A DNA stretch of 64,000 nt from Planctomycetota bacterium (GTDB lineage Bacteria; Planctomycetota; UBA1135; GCA-002686595): contig JAPLOF010000053.1 of assembly GCA_026692665.1 (NCBI GenBank), forward strand, positions 43,217 through 107,216. The letters run 5' to 3'. Positions 33,758 through 42,031 of this stretch are shown here, one piece after another (the stretch's first letter is position 1; every line of letters starts with the position of its first letter). Below the pieces are notes generated by a model. The model made no database searches and was not told where the DNA came from. It saw only the letters and a program-made list of their open reading frames with translations. Both the position numbers and the translations under genes were made by a program.

Positions 33758-33766
33758 CCCGGCCGC

Positions 33767-34264
33767 GTGAGGATCGCAGCCGGAACCGCCGTGACCCTGG
33801 AGTTCGAGTTGCGCGTCGTGGATGACCCGACGCCGCTCGACTGGACGGAACCGGGAGAGCCGTTGACCTTCCTGTTCGGGACGGGCCGCGTCCTGCCCGG
33901 AGTCGAGAAGGCGCTGTACGGCTTGGAGGCTGGCACGTCGGTCGAGGCCGAGATCGCGCCCGAGGACGCGTTCGGATTCCACGACGAGGCGCTGATCGAG
34001 TCCGTCCCGCGCGAGCGCTTCGGAGCCGGAGGGCCGCCCGAGATCGGCGCGCAGTTCGAGGCGCGCGACGGCGGCCGTGTGCGCTACGCGGTCGTCGTGG
34101 GGTTCGACGGCGACGCCGTCCGCCTCGACATGAACCACCCGCTGGCTGGCAGCACGCTGTGCGTCACGGCGCGCGTGCTCGCGGTCCGGATCGCGACTCC
34201 GATGGAACTCGCGACGGGACGTCCGGTCGCGGGGCTCAGCGCGGACTTGCCGCCTCGCGCGTAG
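33767..34264 (+). CDS. SlyD-type FKBP peptidyl-prolyl isomerase
   Basis: A 165-aa folding helper. The FKBP core is interrupted by the insert-in-flap domain typical of SlyD: VTLEFELRVVDD, then FLFGTGRVLPGVEKALYGLE, EIAPEDAFGFHDEALIESV, and after the insert LDMNHPLAGSTLCVTARVL followed by ATPMELATG. The His-rich metal-binding tail of E. coli SlyD is absent. The GTG start is supported by the -10 just upstream and by the domain boundary; the frame is open further upstream but without similarity. It overlaps tail-to-tail by 29 bp with the gene on the other strand. Confidence 0.88.
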   Translation: MRIAAGTAVTLEFELRVVDDPTPLDWTEPGEPLTFLFGTGRVLPGVEKALYGLEAGTSVEAEIAPEDAFGFHDEALIESVPRERFGAGGPPEIGAQFEARDGGRVRYAVVVGFDGDAVRLDMNHPLAGSTLCVTARVLAVRIATPMELATGRPVAGLSADLPPRA

Positions 34265-37200
34265 CGGTCGGCGTCCGCGGCGCCCGGTCGGCGCGGAGGA
34301 GCGGCAGGTCGTAGCGGTAGTACACCTCGAGACACAGGACGCACAGGGCCGTCGTGTACGAGCGATCGCGCTCGTCGTCGCGCGCATACTGCGCATAGAC
34401 GTCGATCGGCCGCCAGGATCCGTCCGCCTCCTGCGCCGGGAGCAGGGTTTCCTGCAGGGCGACGTTCCATCGACGCCACGCGGTCCCGCCGACGCGCATC
34501 ATCGCCAGCGTGCCCTGGTACCAGAAGTACGGATTGCCCTGCCCGCGCTCGACGAAGTCGCGTTCGTTCGTGAAGCGGTACCCGCGCGGCGCGCGGTCGA
34601 GCACGTACTGCCGCGCGCCGGCGTGCTCGGGCCCGGTGATGTCGCGGCCGACGCACGAAAGCGCGAAGAGCGCCGCCGGTGTCGACGCGGGAAGGGTCGG
34701 ATACGCGGACCGCAGCCGCTCGGGCTCGTGCGAGTATCGATACCAGGGAGCTCCGCCGCCGCGCGCGCCTTCGAGGAAACGCGCCGCCTGGTCGAACGCC
34801 GAGTCGGGCACGGTGACGCCCGAGAGACGCGCGGACTCGAGCGCGAGCACCTGCCAGGCGGTGATCGAGGTCCGCGGCCACGGGTCGAAAGTCCGGTCCG
34901 GATCGGCGTAGTAGTACGACCAGCCCCCCAGCTTGCGCGGATCCGGATCGCGGCTCTGGCGCTCGAGCATGTGGCGCACGCCGCGCTCGACCCCATCGCG
35001 CAGGGACTCATCGTTGGTCGTGGCGAGCGCTTCGGCCAGCGCGAACGTCGCGATGCCGTGACTGTAGGCCGACGTGTCCCCGAAGTGCCCCGAAGCGGGA
35101 TCCTGGACCGCCAGCAGGAACGCCAAGGCGCGCTGCACGTTGCGGCTGTACTCGGTGCCGGAAACGTGCGTGTGGCCGGCGGCCAGGAAGGCGAGCGTCG
35201 CCAGGGCGGTCTTGCCGACGCAGATCTCCCCGTACTTCTCGTCGCGCACCTCGAGCGGGCCCCACTGACCCAGACGCCCCTGGATCCGTGCCAGGTAGGC
35301 CAGCCCGTTCCGCACGGCGGCTTCGGTCTCGCGCGTCCCGCCGTTCTCCTCGAGCGCGCGCTGCTTCGCGGGGCCGGAGCGCGACTGGTAAGGCGTCGCG
35401 GCGGTTCGAGGCAGCGACGCGCCTGGGACTGCCTGCTCGACCGGGATCGGGATCTCGTCGGCGAGCGAAGCCAGGGTCGGCGCGACCTCCGTCGGGGTCG
35501 GGGCGGCTCCGCGCCCGGGTCCGTCGAATTCGAAACGCTCGAGCAGCGGCTCCGCGGCTCGCCGCGAGCCAGCGGCGGGCGCCAGCGCCGCGAGCGCATC
35601 CGCCGGACCCTCGGGATCTCCCCTCCGCGGATCCTTCGCGACGGCCGGAGGGGTCGCGGCGCGTTCGCGATCCTCCAGCGATCTCGGCCCATCCACGGCG
35701 CTGCTCGGCACGGAGACTGCGCGCGCGACGACGGGCGCGGAAGTCAGGACCGGATCGAGCGACAAGGGCAGGCCCGCCGTGACGAGGCGCGATTCACGGG
35801 ACGCGTCCGGCGCCGGCTCGTACGCGAGTCGTTCGAGCGTGGACTCCGTGGCTCGAGCCCCGCCGGCTCGCACGCTGGGGCCCGCGGCCGGCAGAGCGCG
35901 GCGCGCGTCGACGAGTGGTGCTGCCTGGATGCGTTCTCGCGGCACGTCCTCGACGGGCCGCGGTCCGGCCGCGAACGTCGCGTCCATCGCGCCGCGTCCC
36001 GGGACCGGCGCGCCTTCCGCGGGCGCCGCGAGCTCCGCGGACAGGTCGGCCGAGGCGGCCAGTTCGGATTCGCCGACCTCGCGGCCGATGTCCGCGCGCA
36101 GGAGTCGACCGCCGCCGCCGTCCGACCCACCCGCGCGACTCGCCGAACGGCTGGAGGCGACGACGCGGAGTTGGAGCGGTTCGCCAGCGTCGTCGTTCCC
36201 CCGGGGAGCGGGCTCGCGCAGGCGGACCTCGCCCAGGAGGAGCAGGACCAGTCCGTGCACCACGATCGAGGCCGCCCAGGCCGCGACGAGCGTGTCGAAA
36301 CGCGAGACGTCGCGCGCGAACCAGGCGAGCGTCGCGAGCGCCGTCAAGGACACGAGGAGGAGGATCTCCGCGAGGGTCCACGGCGGCGGCGGGACGAAGT
36401 GCAGTTCGACGCTGCGCGCGCGCCACAGGTTCGCGGCGGTCGTTCCGCGCAGGAAACCGAGCTCGAAACCCGAACCCAGGGGACACGGAGCGCGCTCGTC
36501 CTCGCCGGTCGAGAGCCCGTCGGGCGACTCGCGCGCGAACCAGCGATCGCCGGCGCGGAAGGCTCGCACGAGGTCGTGCGCACCCTCCGTCCCGGCCGAA
36601 AACCACAGGGAACCGCCGTCCGGCGCGAAGGCGGGCTCGCGTTCGTCGGTCGCCGTGCACAGCCCGGGGAGCGATCGCGCACGCCCGCCGTCGAGGCTAG
36701 CGGTCCACAGATCGAGCCCACCGAGACTTCCGGCGCGGTCGGACGCGAAGACGAGTTCCGTGCCGTGCACCGTCGGATCGGTGTCGTCGGCGGAGGAGTT
36801 CACATCCGCGCCGAGCCACTGCGCGGCCTCGAACTCGCGGCCCGATCGCCGCGCGCTCCAGAGATCGAGCCCCCCGCGGCCACCGGGGCGATCGCTGGCG
36901 AACCAGAGGGTCGACCCGTCGTACCACGGCGCGACTTCGTCGCCCGGCGCGTCGAGTTCGAGCAGCGGACGCTCGGAAGCGACGCGCTCCCCCTCCATCT
37001 CGACCAGCCACAGCGTGGCGTCCTGCCCACGCTCGCCGTGCGCGACGACGGCGCTCTGGCCGTCGGGAGACCACGCGACGCGCGTGGTGACCCCTTCGCC
37101 GGCGATCCCGCTCGCGAACGGCTCGGGCGCGCGCCACACCACCCGCCGCGCGGACGCGAAGGCCGAAGCACGGACATCCCCGGAGACCCACGACCCGGTG

Positions 37201-37382
37201 TCGGCCGCGATCGCGCGACGGACCTGGAGCGCGACGAGTGCCCCCGCGGCGAGGAGAGCGACGCAGGCCAGGAACACCTTGAGGTTCCGTCCGAACCGGG
37301 AAGGTCCGCGCACGGGCCGGACCGCGCGTCGCGGTCGACGCGCCGGAAGCGCCGCAGCCTCCGCACCCTCGCCGGGCTTCAT
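34236..37382 (-). CDS. membrane protein fusing a PD40 beta-propeller to a terpenoid-cyclase-like toroid
   Basis: A 1048-aa modular protein. A first membrane helix (about 36-53) is followed by a TolB/PD40-like propeller (about 95-325) with repeats such as FASDRPGGRGGLDLWSA and FASDRAGSLGGLDLWTA. Two more helices (about 337-355 and 363-383) lead to a ~350-residue Pro/Ala/Ser/Glu-rich linker. The C-terminal ~300 residues form a squalene-cyclase-type alpha/alpha toroid (AVRNGLAYLARIQG, YSHGIATFALAEAL, GGWSYYYADP, SITAWQVLALESAR). The catalytic DxDD motif of hopene cyclase is not present, so a structural or binding role is more likely. Its ATG overlaps the stop of the TPR gene (ATGA). Confidence 0.88.
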   Translation of the reverse strand: MKPGEGAEAAALPARRPRRAVRPVRGPSRFGRNLKVFLACVALLAAGALVALQVRRAIAADTGSWVSGDVRASAFASARRVVWRAPEPFASGIAGEGVTTRVAWSPDGQSAVVAHGERGQDATLWLVEMEGERVASERPLLELDAPGDEVAPWYDGSTLWFASDRPGGRGGLDLWSARRSGREFEAAQWLGADVNSSADDTDPTVHGTELVFASDRAGSLGGLDLWTASLDGGRARSLPGLCTATDEREPAFAPDGGSLWFSAGTEGAHDLVRAFRAGDRWFARESPDGLSTGEDERAPCPLGSGFELGFLRGTTAANLWRARSVELHFVPPPPWTLAEILLLVSLTALATLAWFARDVSRFDTLVAAWAASIVVHGLVLLLLGEVRLREPAPRGNDDAGEPLQLRVVASSRSASRAGGSDGGGGRLLRADIGREVGESELAASADLSAELAAPAEGAPVPGRGAMDATFAAGPRPVEDVPRERIQAAPLVDARRALPAAGPSVRAGGARATESTLERLAYEPAPDASRESRLVTAGLPLSLDPVLTSAPVVARAVSVPSSAVDGPRSLEDRERAATPPAVAKDPRRGDPEGPADALAALAPAAGSRRAAEPLLERFEFDGPGRGAAPTPTEVAPTLASLADEIPIPVEQAVPGASLPRTAATPYQSRSGPAKQRALEENGGTRETEAAVRNGLAYLARIQGRLGQWGPLEVRDEKYGEICVGKTALATLAFLAAGHTHVSGTEYSRNVQRALAFLLAVQDPASGHFGDTSAYSHGIATFALAEALATTNDESLRDGVERGVRHMLERQSRDPDPRKLGGWSYYYADPDRTFDPWPRTSITAWQVLALESARLSGVTVPDSAFDQAARFLEGARGGGAPWYRYSHEPERLRSAYPTLPASTPAALFALSCVGRDITGPEHAGARQYVLDRAPRGYRFTNERDFVERGQGNPYFWYQGTLAMMRVGGTAWRRWNVALQETLLPAQEADGSWRPIDVYAQYARDDERDRSYTTALCVLCLEVYYRYDLPLLRADRAPRTPTATREAASPR

Positions 37383-40300
37383 CGGCCACCGGCCCCGGCT
37401 CGCGGCGAGCTCTCGGCGGGCTTGCGGAGCAGCTCGGCGGCGCGGACGGCGGCCGGCGCCCGCGGATGGCGTTCGACGAGCTCGAGGAGGCGCGCGCGCG
37501 CGGCGGTCGTCTCGCCCTGCTCGGTCAGGATCTCCGCCGCGAGGAGCAGCGCGTCCGGCGTCGATTCGGGATCGTCGACGAGGAGCGCAGCCTTCAGCGC
37601 GTCGGACAGGGCCCCTTCCAGGTCGCCGGCCGCGCGCGCGAGCCGAGCACGCTCGACCCGCGCGCGCGCCGCGATCGCGCCCCCGGCCGCGAGCGCACGC
37701 TCGAGACACACGCGCGAACCGCGGGCATCCCCGAGACGCGCCAGGGCACGGCCGCGCTCGAGTTCGGCGGCCGGGACGCCCGCCGCGGAGGGATACTCCC
37801 GCGTGAACTCGGCCAGCGCATCCGCGGCCTCGCGCCAGCGTTCCGAGCGCGCGAGCTCGATGCCGAGCTTCTCGAGCACGAGCGCGCGCGCCGCCGGCTC
37901 GCGGACCACGAGACGCGCGTCCGTCAGGAACTGCGCGGCCTCCGCGTGTCGACCGAGACGCGAGAGCGCTTCGCCGCGCAGTGTCAGCGCGCGGGGCCGT
38001 TCCGGGCTCGACGTGCATTCGCGCTCGAAGCGCTCCAGGTCCGCGAGCGCGGCCGAGTCCTGGCCCGCCGCGAGGCGCGACCAGGCCAGTCGCACCAGGG
38101 CGCGATCGAGGACCTCCGACGGTCGCCCGGCGGCGGCCTGGAACTGGGCGCGCGCCCCTTCCGCGTCCTGCGCCTCGGCCAGGGCATCGCCGAGCGCGAG
38201 CCGCAGCTCGGCCAGCGGATTCGCGTCCGCCCCGAGCGCCGCGGCGTGTTCGACCACCTTCAGGGCGCGTGCGTCGTCCCGGGTTCCGAGCGCGAGCCAG
38301 CCGCGCTCGAGCTCGATGCGCGCGAGTTCCGCGCCGTCCGCCCGGCCACCAAGCGCGACGAGCGCCGCCTCCGCGTCGGGTGCGCGTCCCGCGGACACGA
38401 GCAGCGGGAGGATCGGACGCAGGCTCGCGAGCGCGCGCGGCACCGGTTGCGCGGCGCGCTCGAGCTCTCGCCAACGCGCGAGCGCCCCCGGGCCGTCGCC
38501 GCTCCGGACGCGCAGCGTGACGCCGAGCTCGAGCGCCGCTCGCACGAGCCCCGCGTCGAGATCGGAACTCGCGAGGAGCGGCGACAACGCGCGCTCCGCC
38601 GCCGCGTCGTCGCCCAGGGTCGCGCACGCGAACGCGAGCCCATAGCGAGCCGGAGGCTCGATGGAGCCGGATCCCTCGGACAGGGCGCGTTCGTAGGCCG
38701 AGCGCGCCGCCGCGAAGTCCTTGGCACGGGACTCCAGCTCGCCGAGTTCGAAGGCGATCTCCGCCCTGCGGGCCGCGTCGGTCTCGCGCTGCAGGGCTCC
38801 GCCGAGGAACTGCCGCGCTTCGTCCGGCGGGCACGAGCGCGCCAGTCGCTGCGCGGCTTCTCCCGCGCGCGGGCTGGCCGCATGACGCTCGAGGTACGCG
38901 CGCCAGGCCGCGGCGCTCGCGGGGTCCTTCAGGGATTCGAGGGCGCGCGCGGCGAGGAAGGCCGCCTCTTCGTGCTCGGGATCTCCCAAGCGAGCCGCGG
39001 CATCCTGAGCCCACTGCGCGGCCTCGCGGGCCGCGCCCTGTCGCCAGGCGCTCCACGCGGCGCGCAGCCGGATCCGGGCCGCGCGCGTCGGATCCGCTTC
39101 CAGCTGGCTGGCCGTGTCGAACGCGGCGCGCGCGTCGCTCCAGCGTTCGAGCCGGAAGGCCGCTTCTCCCCGCGCGACCTGCCCGGCCAGCGCGAGGCTC
39201 GGTTCCGGGTTGGATCCGAGGAGACGCTCGGCGTGCCGCAGCGCGGCTTCGGCGTCGCCGGCGGAGAGGCTCGCGCGCGCGGCTTCCAGCATTCCGGCCG
39301 GAGCACCGCTCTCCGCGTAGGCGCGCGCCGCGTCGGCCCCGCGTCCCGCGCGCTCGAGCACCTCACCGCGCAGGCGCGCCAGCCGACGCGCGCGATCGGG
39401 ATCCCCGCCCGGCGCCGGCGCGCGCTCGAGCGCCTGCAGCGCAGCGGCGGTATCTCCGTCGGCGAGGGCTGCGCGCGCGCGCCACTCCGCCGCATCCGGG
39501 TGCGCGTCGAGCAACGCTTCGCCGAAGGCCGAGCGGGCGGCCCGCGCGTCCTTGGCGGCCAGTTGCTCGATCCCCACGTGGAGCGCGCACTCGACGGCAT
39601 GGGGACCGGCGGGCTCGGCTCGCACCGCGGCCGAGAACGTGCGCGCCGCGTCCGCGTGGAGACCCAGCGCGGCTCGCGCGAAGCCCGCGCCGCGCAACGC
39701 GGCGGTGCGCCAGCCCCCTTCGGGCACCGACTCGAATGCGGCGAGCGCGTCGGCCGGCCGCCCCGCGTCGAGCAGGGCTTCGCCCGCGACCAGTTGGGCC
39801 TCCGCGCGCTCGTCCGGCTTCGCATCCGGGTCCGCGAGGAGCGTGCCGACGAGCGCCGCTGCCGCCTCCGCCTGCTGCGCGCGCAGGGTCGCCCAGGCCT
39901 CGAGCAGCAGGGCCTCCCGCCGCACGCCGGGATCCTGCGTGTCGCGCCGTAGCGACCGTGCACACGCCACGGCCTCTTCCGGACGACCGGCGGCGAGGCG
40001 CGCGCGCCCCAGGAGGATCCGCACGGAATCCCGCGTCGATCCCCGCGCGGATCCCTCCACGGGCACCAGGAGCCGCTCCGCTCGTGCGCCGTCGTTCGCG
40101 CGCAGCGCGGCTTCCGCGGCGCGGACGGCGGACTCGGCCGCGAACTCGAAGTCCGCGCGGCGCGCCAGCGGCTCCAGGATCTGCACGCCTTCGGCCTCGC
40201 GGCCCAGAGCGAGCTGCGCGCAGCCGATGCGGTAGCGCACGACGTCCGCGTCGGGACTGCGCGGGTTCGCGCGCAGGAAGGTCTCTCCCTCGCGCACGAC

Positions 40301-40429
40301 CTCGGCCGAGAGCCCGCGTTCCGCGAGCCGCGCGAGGTAGGCACGGATCTCGGCCGGTTCCTGCCGGGGCAGGGCGAAGGCGGCATGCAGCGAGAGGACG
40401 GCGAGCGCGGCGAGCCTGGACGGCAGCAC
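37379..40429 (-). CDS. large exported TPR-repeat protein
   Basis: A 1016-aa protein with a signal peptide (SRLAALAVLSLHAAFA, about 4-19) and then almost only tetratricopeptide-like helical pairs, rich in Ala, Arg, Glu and Leu, with frequent A-x-x-x-L-G/A-x-A spacing. It probably forms a long superhelical periplasmic scaffold. The GTG start has an excellent ribosome site (CGGAGGTC, 5 bases upstream). A palindrome at 40465-40478 overlaps its likely promoter. The coupled downstream gene encodes the propeller/toroid membrane protein, so the two likely act in one envelope assembly. Confidence 0.88.
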   Translation of the reverse strand: MLPSRLAALAVLSLHAAFALPRQEPAEIRAYLARLAERGLSAEVVREGETFLRANPRSPDADVVRYRIGCAQLALGREAEGVQILEPLARRADFEFAAESAVRAAEAALRANDGARAERLLVPVEGSARGSTRDSVRILLGRARLAAGRPEEAVACARSLRRDTQDPGVRREALLLEAWATLRAQQAEAAAALVGTLLADPDAKPDERAEAQLVAGEALLDAGRPADALAAFESVPEGGWRTAALRGAGFARAALGLHADAARTFSAAVRAEPAGPHAVECALHVGIEQLAAKDARAARSAFGEALLDAHPDAAEWRARAALADGDTAAALQALERAPAPGGDPDRARRLARLRGEVLERAGRGADAARAYAESGAPAGMLEAARASLSAGDAEAALRHAERLLGSNPEPSLALAGQVARGEAAFRLERWSDARAAFDTASQLEADPTRAARIRLRAAWSAWRQGAAREAAQWAQDAAARLGDPEHEEAAFLAARALESLKDPASAAAWRAYLERHAASPRAGEAAQRLARSCPPDEARQFLGGALQRETDAARRAEIAFELGELESRAKDFAAARSAYERALSEGSGSIEPPARYGLAFACATLGDDAAAERALSPLLASSDLDAGLVRAALELGVTLRVRSGDGPGALARWRELERAAQPVPRALASLRPILPLLVSAGRAPDAEAALVALGGRADGAELARIELERGWLALGTRDDARALKVVEHAAALGADANPLAELRLALGDALAEAQDAEGARAQFQAAAGRPSEVLDRALVRLAWSRLAAGQDSAALADLERFERECTSSPERPRALTLRGEALSRLGRHAEAAQFLTDARLVVREPAARALVLEKLGIELARSERWREAADALAEFTREYPSAAGVPAAELERGRALARLGDARGSRVCLERALAAGGAIAARARVERARLARAAGDLEGALSDALKAALLVDDPESTPDALLLAAEILTEQGETTAARARLLELVERHPRAPAAVRAAELLRKPAESSPRAGAGGR

Positions 40430-40464
40430 GGGAGACCTCCGGAGTTCGACTACCCAGGTCGTTG

Positions 40465-40478
40465 ACTACCTTGGTAGT
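40465..40478. promoter_or_regulatory. 14-bp perfect palindrome, likely operator between divergent genes
   Basis: ACTACCTTGGTAGT is a perfect inverted repeat. A direct copy of GACTACC occurs at 40448-40454 and again at 40464-40470. On the minus strand TAAACT (40481-40476) could be the -10 of the TPR gene, so a bound repressor would block it. The cognate regulator is not in the window. Confidence 0.55.
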
Positions 40479-40558
40479 TTATGGGTCCGCACGCCGACGT
40501 CGAGCCCTTTCGGGCAAGAAGGAGGTAAGCGATCGCTCGCGCGGCACGAGCGTTCCGC

Positions 40559-40564
40559 TACCGT
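40559..40564 (+). promoter_or_regulatory. -10 hexamer TACCGT before the M28 peptidase gene
   Basis: TACCGT ends 9 bases before ATG 40574 with no Shine-Dalgarno in between, fitting a leaderless transcript. Confidence 0.45.
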
Positions 40565-40573
40565 GCCGCGCCG

Positions 40574-41995
40574 ATGCGCACGAATCTCATCGCCTCCGCC
40601 AGCCTGTCCGTTCCGGTCCTCGCGCTGCTGCTCGGATCGTGCGCGGCGACGCCTCCCGCGACCGCCGCCCCGGTCTCTTCGGCCGCGACATCCACGGACC
40701 CGCGCGCGGCCGGCGTCCAACGCATGTTCGCCGAGGCCTTGCGGTCCCAGAACGCCCACGTCCTCCTGAGCGCGCTGTGCGCGGCCGCTCCCAAGCGTCT
40801 GTCGGGATCCGAAGGCGCCGCTCACGCCGTGGCCTGGGCCGAGAGCGCGATGCGAGCCGCGGGACTCGAGCACGTCCGACTCGAGCCCGTGCGCGTTCCG
40901 CGCTGGGAGCGCGGCGAGGTCGAGCGCCTGGAGATCCTCGGACCGGGGGCGGACACGCTGGCGGTCCGCGCGCTCGGCGGCAGCGTCGCGACGCCGCCCG
41001 GCGGCATCGAGGCCGAAGTCGTCCGCGTCACGTCCTTCGAGGAACTCGCCGCGCGCGCCGCCGAGGCCCGCGGGCACTTCGTGTTCTTCGACCGACCGAT
41101 GGACGCGACGCTGCCCGACCCGTTCGACGCCTACCGCGGAGCCGTGAACCAGCGCGGGCGCGGCGCCGTCGAAGCCGCCCAGGTCGGCGCCGTAGGCGCG
41201 CTCGTGCGCTCGATGACCCTGGCGCTCGACGATCACCCGCACACCGGCGCGCTGCGCTACGAGGACGGGGTGGCGCGCCTGCCCGCCGCGGCCCTCAGCA
41301 CGCTGGCCGCCGACCGGCTGGCCGGGCGGATCGCGGCCGGCGCCCCGGTCCGGCTGCGGCTCGAGCTCGCTTGCCGCACGCTGCCCGACGTCGATTCGTT
41401 CAACGTGGTCGGCGAGGTTCTCGGACGCGAGATCCCCGAGCAGATCGTGCTGCTCGGCGGCCACCTCGATGCGTGGGACGTGGGCGACGGCGCACACGAC
41501 GACGGTGCGGGGTGCGCGCAGGTCCTCGAGGCCGCGCGCCTCCTCCTGGCCCTCGACCTGAGGCCGCGGCGCACCGTGCGCGTCTGCCTGTTCATGAACG
41601 AGGAGAACGGCCTGCGCGGCGGGACCGCGTACCGCGACACGCACCGGGACGAGCTCGCGCGGCACGTCCTGTCGCTGGAGTCGGACCGCGGAGGCTTCGC
41701 GCCGCGTGGGTTCGCAACAGACGCGCCGCCGGGGCTCTACGAGGAGCTCGCCGGCGCGGCGCGCCTCCTCGCGCCGTGGGGCGCCGCCACGTTGCGGGTC
41801 GGCGGAGGCGGCTCCGACATCGGCCCCTTGCGCGAACACGGCGTGCCGTTGGCGGAGTACCTGCCCGACCCGGCGCGCTACTTCGATTTCCACCACGCGG
41901 AGACCGACGTGATCGCGGCCGTCCACCCGCGCGAGCTGTCGCTCGGTGCCGCGGCGATCGCCGCGTTCGCGTGGTGCGCGGCGGACGCACGCTGA
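40574..41995 (+). CDS. M28-family metallopeptidase lipoprotein
   Basis: A 473-aa lipoprotein (lipobox LLGSC, acylated Cys near residue 24) anchored in a membrane. It has a PA-like inserted domain (about 130-250) and an M28 catalytic domain. Zinc ligands and catalytic residues are visible: GGHLDAWDVGDGAHDDGAG (His and bridging Asp), NEENGLRGG (catalytic Glu pair), SLESDRGG (Asp) and FHHAETD (His). Glutamate carboxypeptidase/aminopeptidase activity on extracellular peptides is likely. A perfect AAGGAGGT at 40519-40526 lies 47 bases too far upstream to serve this ATG. Confidence 0.92.
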   Translation: MRTNLIASASLSVPVLALLLGSCAATPPATAAPVSSAATSTDPRAAGVQRMFAEALRSQNAHVLLSALCAAAPKRLSGSEGAAHAVAWAESAMRAAGLEHVRLEPVRVPRWERGEVERLEILGPGADTLAVRALGGSVATPPGGIEAEVVRVTSFEELAARAAEARGHFVFFDRPMDATLPDPFDAYRGAVNQRGRGAVEAAQVGAVGALVRSMTLALDDHPHTGALRYEDGVARLPAAALSTLAADRLAGRIAAGAPVRLRLELACRTLPDVDSFNVVGEVLGREIPEQIVLLGGHLDAWDVGDGAHDDGAGCAQVLEAARLLLALDLRPRRTVRVCLFMNEENGLRGGTAYRDTHRDELARHVLSLESDRGGFAPRGFATDAPPGLYEELAGAARLLAPWGAATLRVGGGGSDIGPLREHGVPLAEYLPDPARYFDFHHAETDVIAAVHPRELSLGAAAIAAFAWCAADAR

Positions 41996-42031
41996 CCCGG
42001 CGCAGCGCCCGAGGCCTCCCGAACCGAGGCC

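Noticed and set aside
32590..33825. Open plus-strand frame of 411 codons across the HU gene and the gap
   Set aside because: It is antisense to HU in its first part and Arg/Pro-rich with no motif in the rest; several equally long frames exist in other phases.
40519..40526. Perfect anti-16S sequence AAGGAGGT upstream of the M28 gene
   Set aside because: No start codon lies within 5-12 bases downstream, and the gene's ATG is 47 bases away, so it is not a usable ribosome site as it stands.
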